From contig OZ038533.1 of the NCBI GenBank assembly GCA_964036665.1, positions 10,252,413 through 10,316,412 of the forward strand: a stretch of 64,000 bases of DNA. The letters are read 5' to 3'. Below, piece after piece: positions 49,640 through 63,000 of the stretch. Within the stretch, counting starts at the first letter, position 1, and every line of letters starts with the position of its first letter. The translations under genes and the position numbers were made by a program. Below the pieces are notes generated by a model. The model was not told where the DNA came from. It made no database searches and worked only from the letters and a program-made list of their open reading frames with translations. The DNA comes from Gordius sp. MW1. Taxonomy: Eukaryota > Nematomorpha > Gordioida > Gordea > Gordiidae.

Positions 49640-52600
49640 TGAAAAATTTTGAGGTAAAAATATTTTTTTTTTTGATTATAAGTGAAAGAGCATGAAAAAA
49701 TATATAAAAGTAAGCCAATTTGAGAATCCGATTATCCGAGATTGACTTCTGAAAAGAGGTTTTAAGCTGCGAGAACTATCATTTTGACAAAAGACAACGT
49801 TTTATTGTTGCGACTAGTTTGTTGTATCGCAACGTGAGTGCTTAATTTTTCAAAAATGCACAATGCGATCATGATTTCAAAGTAATAGTTTTCTGATTCT
49901 GATAAATTTTTACTTGAGATCATAGAAACCACGTGTGAAAACTACAACTTTCATCGGATGAATACGGTTCAAAGAAAAATATGTGAAAAATTTTGGTAAA
50001 AATATTTATTTTTTTCAATTCTATGTGAAAGAGCATGAAAAAATATATAAAAGTAAGCCAATTTGAGAATCCTATTATCCTCGATTGACTTCCGAAAAGA
50101 GGTTTTAAGCTGCGAGAACTATCATTTTGACAAAAGACAACGTTTTATTGTTGCGATTATTTTGTTGTATCGCAACGTGAGTGCTTAATTTTTGAAAATG
50201 GCTCTATGCGATCATGATTTCAAAGTAATCTTTTTCAGATTCTGATAAATTTTTACTTAAGATCATAGAAACCACGTCTGAAAACGACAACTTTCATCGG
50301 ATGAATACGGTTTAAAGAAAAATATGTGAAAGATTTTGAGGTAAAAATATTTATTTTTTTCGATTCTATGTGAAAGAGCGTAAAAAAATATATAAAAGTA
50401 AGCCAATTTGAGAATCCTATTATCCTCGATTGACTTCCGAAAAGAGGTTTTAAGCTGCGAGAACTATCATTTTGACAAAAGACAACGTTTTATTGTTGCG
50501 ACTAATTTGTTGTATCGCAACGTGAGTGCTTAATTTTTCAAAAATGCACAAGGCGATCATGATTTCAAAGTAATAGTTTTCTGATTCTGATAAATTTTTA
50601 CTTGAGATCATAGAAACCACGTGTGAAAACGACAACTTTCATCGGATGAATACGGTTCAAAGAAAAATATGTGAAAAATTATGAGGTAAAAATATTTTTG
50701 TTTTTTTCAATTCTATGTTAAAGAGCGTAAAAAAATATATAAAAGTAAGTCAATTTGAGAATCCTATTATCCTCGATTGACATCCGAAAAGAGGTTTTAA
50801 GATGCGAGAACTATCATTTTGCCAAAAGACAACGTTTTATTGTTGCGACTAGTTTGTTGTATCGCAACGTGAGTGCTTAATTTTTCAAAAATGCACAATG
50901 CGATCATGATTTCAAAGTAATAGTTTTCTGATTCTGATAAATTTTTACTTGAGATCATAGAAACCACGTGTGAAAACGACAACTTTCATCGGATGAATAC
51001 GGTTGAAAGAAAAATATGTGAAAAATTTTGAGGTAAAAATATTTATTTTTTTCAATTCTATGTGAAAGAGTATGAAAAAATATATAAAAGTAAGCCAATT
51101 TGAGAATCCTATTATCCGAGATTGACTTCTGAAAAGAGGTTTTAAGCTGCGAGAACTATCATTTTGACAAAAGACAACGTTTTATTGTTGCGACTAGTTT
51201 GTTGTATCGCAACGTGAGTGCTTAGTTTTTCAAAAATGCACAATGCGATCATGATTTCAAAGTAATAGTTTTCTGATTCTGATAAATTTTTACTTGAGAT
51301 CATAGAAACCACGTGTGAAAACGACAACTTTCATCGGATGAATACGGTTGAAAGAAAAATATGTGAAAAATTTTGAGGTAAAAATATTTTTTTTTTTGAT
51401 TATAAGTGAAAGAGCATGAAAAAATATATAAAAGTAAGCCAATTTGAGAATCCGATTATCCGAGATTGACTTCTGAAAAGAGGTTTTAAGCTGCGAGAAC
51501 TATCATTTTGACAAAAGACAACGTTTTATTGTTGCGACTAGTTTGTTGTATCGCAACGTGAGTGCTTAATTTTTCAAAAATGCACAATGCGATCATGATT
51601 TCAAAGTAATAGTTTTCTGATTCTGATAAATTTTTACTTGAGATCATAGAAACCACGTGTGAAAACTACAACTTTCATCGGATGAATACGGTTCAAAGAA
51701 AAATATGTGAAAAATTTTGGTAAAAATATTTATTTTTTTCAATTCTATGTGAAAGAGCATGAAAAAATATATAAAAGTAAGCCAATTTGAGAATCCTATT
51801 ATCCTCGATTGACTTCCGAAAAGAGGTTTTAAGCTGCGAGAACTATCATTTTGACAAAAGACAACGTTTTATTGTTGCGATTATTTTGTTGTATCGCAAC
51901 GTGAGTGCTTAATTTTTGAAAATGGCTCTATGCGATCATGATTTCAAAGTAATCTTTTTCAGATTCTGATAAATTTTTACTTAAGATCATAGAAACCACG
52001 TCTGAAAACGACAACTTTCATCGGATGAATACGGTTTAAAGAAAAATATGTGAAAGATTTTGAGGTAAAAATATTTATTTTTTTCGATTCTATGTGAAAG
52101 AGCGTAAAAAAATATATAAAAGTAAGCCAATTTGAGAATCCTATTATCCTCGATTGACTTCCGAAAAGAGGTTTTAAGCTGCGAGAACTATCATTTTGAC
52201 AAAAGACAACGTTTTATTGTTGCGACTAATTTGTTGTATCGCAACGTGAGTGCTTAATTTTTCAAAAATGCACAAGGCGATCATGATTTCAAAGTAATAG
52301 TTTTCTGATTCTGATAAATTTTTACTTGAGATCATAGAAACCACGTGTGAAAACGACAACTTTCATCGGATGAATACGGTTCAAAGAAAAATATGTGAAA
52401 AATTATGAGGTAAAAATATTTTTGTTTTTTTCAATTCTATGTTAAAGAGCGTAAAAAAATATATAAAAGTAAGTCAATTTGAGAATCCTATTATCCTCGA
52501 TTGACATCCGAAAAGAGGTTTTAAGATGCGAGAACTATCATTTTGCCAAAAGACAACGTTTTATTGTTGCGACTAGTTTGTTGTATCGCAAGGTGAGTGC

Positions 52601-53623
52601 TTAATTTTTCAAAAATGCACTATGCGATCATGATTTCAAAGTAATAGTTTTTTGATTCTGATAAATTTACTTTTTATCATCGAAACCACGTCTGAAAACG
52701 ACAACTTTCATCGGATGCATACGGTTGAAAGAAAAATATGTGAAAAATTTTGAGGTAAAAATATTTATTTTTTTTGATTCTAAGTGAAAGAGCATAAAAA
52801 AATATATAAAAGTAAGCCAATTTGAGAATCCTATTATCCGAGATTGACTTCTGAAAAGAGGTTTTAAGCTGCGAGAACTATCATTTTGACAAAAGACAAC
52901 GTTTTATTGTTGCGACTAGTTTGTTGTATCGCAACGTGAGTGCTTAGTTTTTCAAAAATGCACAATGCGATCATGATTTCAAAGTAATAGTTTTCTGATT
53001 CTGATAAATTTTTACTTGAGATCATAGAAACCACGTGTGAAAACGACAACTTTCATCGGATGAATACGGTTGAAAGAAAAATATGTGAAAAATTTTGAGG
53101 TAAAAATATTTATTTTTTTCAATTCTATGTGAAAGAGTATGAAAAAATATATAAAAGTAAGCCAATTTGAGAATCCTATTATCCGAGATTGACTTCTGAA
53201 AAGAGGTTTTAAGCTGCGAGAACTATCATTTTGACAAAAGACAACGTTTTATTGTTGCGACTAGTTTGTTGTATCGCAACGTGAGTGCTTAGTTTTTCAA
53301 AAATGCACAATGCGATCATGATTTCAAAGTAATAGTTTTCTGATTCTGATAAATTTTTACTTGAGATCATAGAAACCACGTGTGAAAACGACAACTTTCA
53401 TCGGATGAATACGGTTGAAAGAAAAATATGTGAAAAATTTTGAGGTAAAAATATTTATTTTTTTCAATTCTATGTGAAAGAGTATGAAAAAATATATAAA
53501 AGTAAGCCAATTTGAGAATCCTATTATCCTCGATTGACTTCCGAAAAGAGGTTTTAAGCTGCGAGAACTCATTTTGACAAAAGACAACGTTTTATTGTTG
53601 CGATTAGTTTGTTGTATCGCAAC
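49640..53623 (+). repeat. Satellite patchwork, centre, with ~1.2-kb duplicate (offset 1724 bp)
   Basis: Markers: 49834, 50177, 50522, 50869, 51214, 51558, 51901, 52246, 52593, 52936, 53281. About 49640-50865 recurs at 51364-52590 (5-unit offset, 1724 bp). Shared rare features are GATTATAAGTGAAAG (49673, 51399), AATTTTGGTAAAAAT lacking GAG (49989, 51713), GATTATTTTGTTG, AAAGTAATCTTTTTCAG and GTGAAAGATTTTGAGG. GATTATAAGTGAAAG also occurs at 40738, 44501 and 53807, and marks a block moved or copied over long distances. Three units begin with GTGCTTAGTTTTTC (51214, 52936, 53281). Confidence 0.82.
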
Positions 53624-56600
53624 GTGAGTGCTTAATTTTTCAAAAATGCACTATGCGATCATGATTTCAAAGTAATAGTTTTCTGATTCTGATAAATTTA
53701 CTTTTTATCATCGAAACCACGTCTGAAAACGACAACTTTCATCGGATGCATACGGTTGAAAGAAAAATATGTGAAAAATTTTGAGGTAAAAATATTTTTT
53801 TTTTTGATTATAAGTGAAAGAGCATGAAAAAATATATAAAAGTAAGCCAATTTGAGAATCCGATTATCCGAGATTGACTTCTGAAAAGAGGTTTTAAGCT
53901 GCGAGAACTATCATTTTGACAAAAGACAACGTTTTATTGTTGCGATTATTTTGTTGTATCGCAACGTGAGTGCTTAATTTTTGAAAATGGCTCTATGCGA
54001 TCATGATTTCAAAGTAATATTTTTCAGATTCTGATAAATTTTTACTTAAGATCATAGAAACCACGTCTGAAAACGACAACTTTCATCGGATGAATACGGT
54101 TTAAAGAAAAATATGTGAAAAATTTTGAGGTAAAAAAATTTATTTTTTTCGATTCTATGTGAAAGAGCGTAAAAAAATATATAAAAGTAAGCCAATTTGA
54201 GAATCCTATTATCCTCGATTGACTTCCGAAAAGAGGTTTTAAGCTGCGAGAACTATCATTTTGACAAAAGACAACGTTTTATTGTTGCGACTAATTTGTT
54301 GTATCGCAACGTGAGTGCTTAATTTTTCAAAAATGCACAAGGCGATCATGATTTCAAAGTAATAGTTTTCTGATTCTGATAAATTTTTACTTGAGATCAT
54401 AGAAACCACGTGTGAAAACGACAACTTTCATCGGATGAATACGGTTCAAAGAAAAATATGTGAAAAATTATGAGGTAAAAATATTTTTGTTTTTTTCAAT
54501 TCTATGTTAAAGAGCGTAAAAAAATATATAAAAGTAAGTCAATTTGAGAATCCTATTATCCTCGATTGACTTCCGAAAAGAGGTTTTAAGCTGCGAGAAC
54601 TATCATTTTGACAAAAGACAACGTTTTATTGTTGGAATTAGTTTGTTGTATCGCAACGTGAGTGCTTAATTTTTGAAAATGGCTCTATGCAATCAGGATT
54701 TCAAAGTAATAGTTTTCAGATTCTGATAAATTTTTACTTGGGATCATAGAAACCACGTCTGAAAACGACAACTTTCATCGGATGAATACGGTTCAAAGAA
54801 AAATATGTAAAAAATTATGAGGTAAAAATATTTTTGTTTTTTTCGATTCTATGTGAAAGAGCGTAAAAAAATATATAAAAGTAAGCCAATTTGAGAATCC
54901 TATTATCCTCGATTGACATCCGAAAAGAGGTTTTAAGATGCGAGAACTATCATTTTGCCAAAAGACAACGTTTTATTGTTGCGACTAGTTTGTTATATCG
55001 CAACGTGAGTGCTTAATTTTTTTAAAATGCACTATGCGATATGATTTCAAAGTAATAATTTTCTGATTCTGATAAATTTTTACTTGAGATCATAGAAACC
55101 ACGTCTGAAAACGACAACTTTCATCGGATGAATACGGTTCAAAGAAAAATATGTGAAAAATTTTGAGGTAAAAATATTTATTTTTTTCAATTTTATATGA
55201 AAGAGCATGAAAAAATATATAAAAGTAAGCCAATTTGAGAATCCTATTATCCTAGATTGACTTCTGAAAAGAGGTTTTAAGCTGCGAGAACTATCATTTT
55301 GACAAAAGACAACGTTTTATTGTTGCGACTAGTTTGTTGTATCGCAACGTGAGTGCTTAATTTTTCAAAAATGCACAATGCGATCATGATTTCAAAGTAA
55401 TAGTTTTCTGATTCTGATAAATTTTTACTTGAGATCATAGAAACCACGTGTGAAAACGACAACTTTCATCGGATGAATACGGTTCAAAGAAAAATATGTG
55501 AAAAATTTTGAGGTAAAAATATTTATTTTTTTCAATTCTATGTGAAAGAGCATGAAAAAATATATAAAAGTAAGCCAATTTGAGAATCCTATTATCCGAG
55601 ATTGACTTCTGAAAAGAGGTTTTAAGCTGCGAGAACTATCATTTTGACAAAAGACAACGTTTTATTGTTGCGACTAGTTTGTTGTATCGCAACGTGAGTG
55701 CTTAATTTTTGAAAATGGCTCTATGCGATCATGATTTCAAAGTAATAGTTTTCAGATTCTGATAAATTTTTACTTGGGATCATAGAAACCACGTCTGAAA
55801 ACGACAACTTTCATCGGATGAATACGGTTCAAAGCAAAAGATGTAAAAAATTTTGAGGTAAAAATATTTATTTTTTTCAATTCTATGTAAAAGAGCATGA
55901 AAAAATATATAAAAGTAAGCCAATTTGAGAATCCTATTATCCTCGATTGACTTCTGAAAAGAGGTTTTAAGCTGCGAGAACTATCATTTTGACAAAAGAC
56001 AACGTTTTATTGTTGCGATTAGTTTGTTGTATCGCAACGTGAGTGCTTAATTTTTGAAAATGGCTCTATGCGATCATGATTTCAAAGTAATATTTTTCAG
56101 ATTCTGATAAATTTTTACTTGGGATCATAGAAACCACGTCTGAAAACGAAAACTTTCATCGGATGAATACGGTTTAAAGAAAAATATGTGAAAAATTTTG
56201 AGGTAAAAATATTTATTTTTTTCGATTCTATGTGAAAGAGCGTAAAAAATATATAAAAGTAAGCCAATTTGAGAATCCTATTATCCTCGATTGACTTCCG
56301 AAAAGAGGTTTTAAGCTGCGAGAACTATCATTTTGACAAAAGACAACGTTTTATTGTTGCGACTAGTTTGTTGTATCGCAACGTGAGTGCTTAATTTTTC
56401 AAAAATGCACAATGCGATCATGATTTCAAAGTAATAGTTTTCTGATTCTGATAAATTTTTACTTGAGATCATAGAAACCACGTGTGAAAACGACAACTTT
56501 CATCGGATGAATACGGTTCAAAGAAAAATATGTGAAAAATTATGAGGTAAAAATATTTTTGTTTTTTTCGATTCTATTTGAAAGAGCGTAAAAAAATATA

Positions 56601-57074
56601 TAAAAGTAAGCCAATTTGAGAATCCTATTATCCTCGATTGACATCCGAAAAGAGGTTTTAAGATGCGAGAACTATCATTTTGCCAAAAGACAACGTTTTA
56701 TTGTTGCGACTAGTTTGTTGTATCGCAACGTGAGTGCTTAATTTTTCAAAAATGCACTATGCGATCATGATTTCAAAGTAATAGTTTTCTGATTCTGATA
56801 AATTTTTACTTGAGATCATAGAAACCACGTCTGAAAACGACAACTTTCATCGGATGAATACGGTTCAAAGAAAAATATGTGAAAAATTTTGAGGTAAAAA
56901 TATTTATTTTTTTCGATTCTATATGAAAGAGCATGAAAAAATATATAAAAGTAAGCCAATTTGAGAATCCTATTATCCGAGATTGACTTCTGAAAAGAGG
57001 TTTTAAGCTGCGAGAACTATCATTTTGACAAAAGACAACGTTTTATTGTTGCGACTAGTTTGTTGTATCGCAAC
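53624..57074 (+). repeat. Satellite patchwork, right part (related to 44.7-48.1 kb)
   Basis: Markers: 53624, 53966, 54311, 54658, 55005, 55349, 55694, 56039, 56383, 56730. This is the right-hand partner of 44745-48100 with one unit fewer. Private differences include TTATATCGCAAC near 54993, and CAACTTTCATCGG near 56494 where the partner has CAAATTTCATCGG. The shared joint ATGCGATATGATTTC (one base lost, near 46426 and 55036) and the AATTTTTTTAAAATGC variant support common descent of the two blocks. Confidence 0.82.
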
Positions 57075-60000
57075 GTGAGTGCTTAATTTTTGAAAATGGC
57101 TCTATGCGATCATGATTTCAAAGTAATAGTTTTCAGATTCTGATAAATTTTTACTTGGGATCATAGAAACCACGTCTGAAAACGACAACTTTCATCGGAT
57201 GAATACGGTTCAAAGAAAAATATGTGAAAAATTTTGAGGTAAAAATATTTATTTTTTTCAATTCTATGTGAAAGAGTATGAAAAAATATATAAAAGTAAG
57301 CCAATTTGAGAATCCTATTATCCGAGATTGACTTCTGAAAAGAGGTTTTAAGCTGCGAGAACTATCATTTTGACAAAAGACAACGTTTTATTGTTGCGAC
57401 TAGTTTGTTGTATCGCAACGTGAGTGCTTAATTTTTCAAAAATGCACTATGCGATCATGATTTCAAAGTAATAGTTTTCTGATTCTGATAAATTTTTACT
57501 TGAGATCATAGAAACCACGTCTGAAAACGACAACTTTCATCGGATGAATACGGTTCAAAGAAAAATATGTGAAAAATTTTGAGGTAAAAATATTTATTTT
57601 TTTCAATTCTATATGAAAGAGCATGAAAAAATATATAAAAGTAAGCCAATTTGAGAATCCTATTATCCTCGATTGACTTCCGAAAAGAGGTTTTAAGCTG
57701 CGAGAACTATCATTTTGACAAAAGACAACGTTTTATTGTTGCGATTAGTTTGTTGTATCGCAACGTGAGTGCTTAATTTTTGAAAATGGCTCTATGCGAT
57801 CATGATTTCAAAGTAATAGTTTTCTGATTCTGATAAATTTTTACTTGAGATCATAGAAACCACGTCTGAAAACGACAACTTTCATCGGATGAATACGGTT
57901 CAAAGAAAAATATGTGAAAAATTTTGAGGTAAAAATATTTATTTTTTTCAATTCTATATGAAAGAGCATGAAAAAATATATAAAAGTAAGCCAATTTGAG
58001 AATCCTATTATCCTCGATTGACTTCCGAAAAGAGGTTTTAAGCTGCGAGAACTATCATTTTGACAAAAGACAACGTTTTATTGTTGCGATTAGTTTGTTG
58101 TATCGCAACGTGAGTGCTTAATTTTTGAAAATGGCTCTATGCGATCATGATTTCAAAGTAATAGTTTTCAGATTCTGATAAATTTTTACTTGGGATCATA
58201 GAAACCACGTCTGAAAACGACAACTTTTATCGGGTGAATACGGTTCAAAGAAAAATATGTGAAAAATTTTGAGGTAAAAATATTTATTTTTTTCAATTCT
58301 ATGTGAAAGAGCATGAAAAAATATATAATAGTAAGCCAATTTGAGAATCCTATTATCCTCGATTGACTTCCGAAAAGAGGTTTTAAGCTGCGAGTACTCA
58401 TTTTGACAAAAGACAACGTTTTATAGTTGCGATTAGTTTGTTGTATCGCAACGTGAGTTCTTAATTTTTCAAAAATGCACAATGCGATCATGATTTCAAA
58501 GTAATAGTTTTCTGATTCTGATAAATTTTTACTTGAGATCATAGAAACCACGTGTGAAAACGACAACTTTCATCGGATGAATACGGTTCAAAGAAAAATA
58601 TGTGAAAAATTTTGAGGTAAAAATATTTATTTTTTTCAATTCTATGTGAAAGAGCATGAAAAAATATATAAAAGTAAGCCAATTTGAGAATCCTATTATC
58701 CGAGATTGACTTCTGAAAAGAGGTTTTAAGCTGCGAGAACTATCATTTTGACAAAAGACAACGTTTTATTGTTGCGACTAGTTTGTTGTATCGCAACGTG
58801 AGTGCTTAATTTTTGAAAATGGCTCTATGCGATCATGATTTCAAAGTAATAGTTTTCTGATTCTGATAAATTTTTACTTGAGATCATAGAAACCACGTCT
58901 GAAAACGACAACTTTCATCGGATGAATACGGTTCAAAGAAAAATATGTGAAAAATTTTGAGGTAAAAATATTTATTTTTTTCAATTCTATGTGAAAGAGC
59001 ATGAAAAAATATATAAAAGTAAGCCAATTTGAGAATCCTATTATCCGAGATTGACTTCTGAAAAGAGGTTTTAAGCTGCGAGAACTATCATTTTGACAAA
59101 AGACAACGTTTTATTGTTGCGACTAGTTTGTTGTATCGCAACGTGAGTGCTTAATTTTTCAAAAATGCACTATGCGATCATGATTTCAAAGTAATAGTTT
59201 TCTGATTCTGATAAATTTTTACTTGAGATCATAGAAACCACGTCTGAAAACGACAACTTTCATCGGATGAATACGGTTCAAAGAAAAATATGTGAAAAAT
59301 TTTGAGGTAAAAATATTTATTTTTTTCAATTCTATGTGAAAGAGCATGAAAAAATATATAAAAGTAAGCCAATTTGAGAATCCTATTATCCTCGATTGAC
59401 TTCCGAAAAGAGGTTTTAAGCTGCGAGAACTCATTTTGACAAAAGACAACGTTTTATTGTTGCGATTAGTTTGTTGTATCGCAACGTGAGTTCTTAATTT
59501 TTCAAAAATGCACAATGCGATCATGATTTCAAAGTAATAGTTTTCTGATTCTGATAAATTTTTACTTGAGATCATAGAAACCACGTGTAAAAACGACAAC
59601 TTTCATCGGATGAATACGGTTCAAAGAAAAATATGTGAAAAATTTTGAGGTAAAAATATTTATTTTTTTCAATTCTATGAGAAAGAGCATGAAAAAATAT
59701 ATAAAAGTAAGCCAATTTGAGAATCCTATTATCCTCGATTGACTTCCGAAAAGAGGTTTTAAGCTGCGAGAACTCATTTTGACAAAAGACAACGTTTTAT
59801 TGTTGCGATTAGTTTGTTGTATCGCAACGTGAGTTCTTAATTTTTCAAAAATGCACAATGCGATCATGATTTCAAAGTAATAGTTTTCAGATTCTGATAA
59901 ATTTTTACTTGAGATCATAGAAACCACGTGTGAAAACGACAACTTTCATCGGATGAATACGGTTCAAAGAAAAATATGTGAAAAATTTTGAGGTAAAAAT

Positions 60001-63000
60001 ATTTATTTTTTTCAATTCTATGTGAAAGAGCATGAAAAAATATATAAAAGTAAGCCAATTTGAGAATCCTATTATCCGAGATTGACTTCTGAAAAGAGGT
60101 TTTAAGCTGCGAGAACTATCATTTTGACAAAAGACAACGTTTTATTGTTGCGACTAGTTTGTTGTATCGCAACGTGAGTGCTTAATTTTTGAAAATGGCT
60201 CTATGCGATCATGATTTCAAAGTAATAGTTTTCTGATTCTGATAAATTTTTACTTGAGATCATAGAAACCACGTCTGAAAACGACAACTTTCATCGGATG
60301 AATACGGTTGAAAGAAAAATATGTGAAAAATTTTGAGGTAAAAATATTTATTTTTTTCAATTCTATGTGAAAGAGCATGAAAAAATATATAAAAGTAAGC
60401 CAATTTGAGAATCCTATTATCCGAGATTGACTTCTGAAAAGAGGTTTTAAGCTGCGAGAACTATCATTTTGACAAAAGACAACGTTTTATTGTTGCGACT
60501 AGTTTGTTGTATCGCAACGTGAGTGCTTAATTTTTCAAAAATGCACAATGCGATCATGATTTCAAAGTAATAGTTTTCTGATTCTGATAAATTTTTACTT
60601 GAGATCATAGAAACCACGTGTGAAAACGACAACTTTCATCGGATGAATACGGTTCAAAGAAAAATATGTGAAAAATTTTGAGGTAAAAATATTTATTTTT
60701 TTCAATTCTATGTGAAAGAGCATGAAAAAATATATAAAAGTAAGCCAATTTGAGAATCCTATTATCCTCGATTGACTTCCGAAAAGAGGTTTCTGCGAGA
60801 ACTCATTTTGACAAAAGACAACGTTTTATTGTTGCGATTAGTTTGTTGTATCGCAACGTGAGTTCTTAATTTTTCAAAAATGCACAATGCAATCATGATT
60901 TCAAAGTAATAGTTTTCTGATTCTGATAAATTTTTACTTGAGATCATAGAAACCACGTGTGAAAACGACAACTTTCATCGGATGAATACGGTTCAAAGAA
61001 AAATATGTGAAAAATTTTGAGGTAAAAATATTTATTTTTTTCAATTCTATGTGAAAGAGCATGAAAAAATATATAAAAGTAAGCCAATTTGAGAATCCTA
61101 TTATCCGAGATTGACTTCTGAAAAGAGGTTTTAAGCTGCGAGAACTATCATTTTGACAAAAGACAACGTTTTATTGTTGCGACTAGTTTGTTGTATCGCA
61201 ACGTGAGTGCTTAATTTTTCAAAAATGCAGTATGCGATCATGATTTCAAAGTAATAGTTTTTTGATTCTGATAAATTTTTACTTGAGATCATAGAAACCA
61301 CCTCTGAAAACGACAACTTTCATCGGATGAATACGGTTCAAAGAAAAATATATGAAAAATTTTGAGGTAAAAATATTTATTTTTTTCAATTCTATGTGAA
61401 AGAGCATGAAAAAATATATAAAAGTAAGCCAATTTGAGAATCCTATTATCCGAGATTGACTTCTGAAAAGAGGTTTTAAGCTGCGAGAACCATCATTTTG
61501 ACAAAAGACAACGTTTTATTGTTGCGACTAGTTTGTTGTATCGCAACGTGAGTGCTTAATTTTTCAAAAATGCACTATGCGATCATGATTTCAAAGTAAT
61601 AGTTTTCTGATTCTGATAAATTTTTACTTGAGATTATAGAAACCACGTCTGAAAACGACAACTTTCATAGGATGAATACGGTTCAAAGAAAAATATGTGA
61701 AAAATTTTGAGGTAAAAATATTTATTTTTTTCAATTCTATGTGAAAGAGCATGAAAAAATATATAAAAGTAAGCCAATTTAAGAATCTTATTATCCGAGA
61801 TTGACTTCTGAAAAGAGGTTTTAAGCTGCGAGAACTATCATTTTGACAAAAGACAACGTTTTATTGTTGCGACTAGTTTGTTGTATCGCAACGTGAGTGC
61901 TTAATTTTTCAAAAATGCACTATGCGATCATGATTTCAAAGTAATAGTTTTCTGATTCTGATAAATTTTTACTTGAGATCATAGAAACCACGTCTGAAAA
62001 CGACAACTTTCATCGGATGAATACGGTTCAAAGAAAAATATGTGAAAAATTTTGAGGTAAAAATATTTATTTTTTTCAATTCTATGTGAAAGAGCATGAA
62101 AAAATATATAAAAGTAAGCCAATTTGAGAATCCTATTATCCCCGATTGACTTCCGAAAAGAGGTTTTAAGCTGCGAGAACTATCATTTTGACAAAAGACA
62201 TCGTTTTATTGTTGCGATTAGTTTGTTGTATCACAACGTGAGTGCTTAATTTTTGAAAATTGCTCTATGCGATCATGATTTCAAAGTAATAGTTTTCAGA
62301 TTCTGATAAATTTTTACTTGGGATCATAGAAACCACGGCTGAAAACGACAACTTTCATCGGATGAATACTGTTTAAAGAAAAATATGTGAAAAATTTAGA
62401 GGTAAAAATATTTATTTTTTTCGATTCTATGTGAAAGAGCGTAAAAAAATATATAAAAGTAAGAAAATTTGAGAATCCTATTATCCTCGATTGACTTCCG
62501 AAAAGAGGTTTTAAGCTGCGAGAACTATCATTTTGACAAAAGACAACGTTTTATTGTTGCGACTAGTTTGTTGTATCGCAACGTGAGTGCTTAATTTTTC
62601 AAAAATGCACAATGCGATCATGATTTCAAAGTAATAGTTTTCTGATTCTGATAAATTTTTACTTGAGATCATAGAAACCTCGTGTGAAAACGACAACTTT
62701 CATCGCATGAATACGGTTCAAAGAAAAATATGTGAAAAATTTTGAGGTAAAAATATTTATTTTTTTCAATTCTATGTGAAAGAGCATGAAAAAATATATA
62801 AAAGTAAGCCAATTTGAGAATCTTATTATCCGAGATTGACTTCTGAAAAGAGGTTTTAAGCTGCGAGAACTATCATTTTGACAAAAGACAACGTTTTATT
62901 GTTGCGACTAGTTTGTTGTATCGCAACGTGAGTGCTTAATTTTTCAAAAATGCACTATGCGAACATGTTTCAAAGTAATAGTTTTCTGATTCTGATAAAT

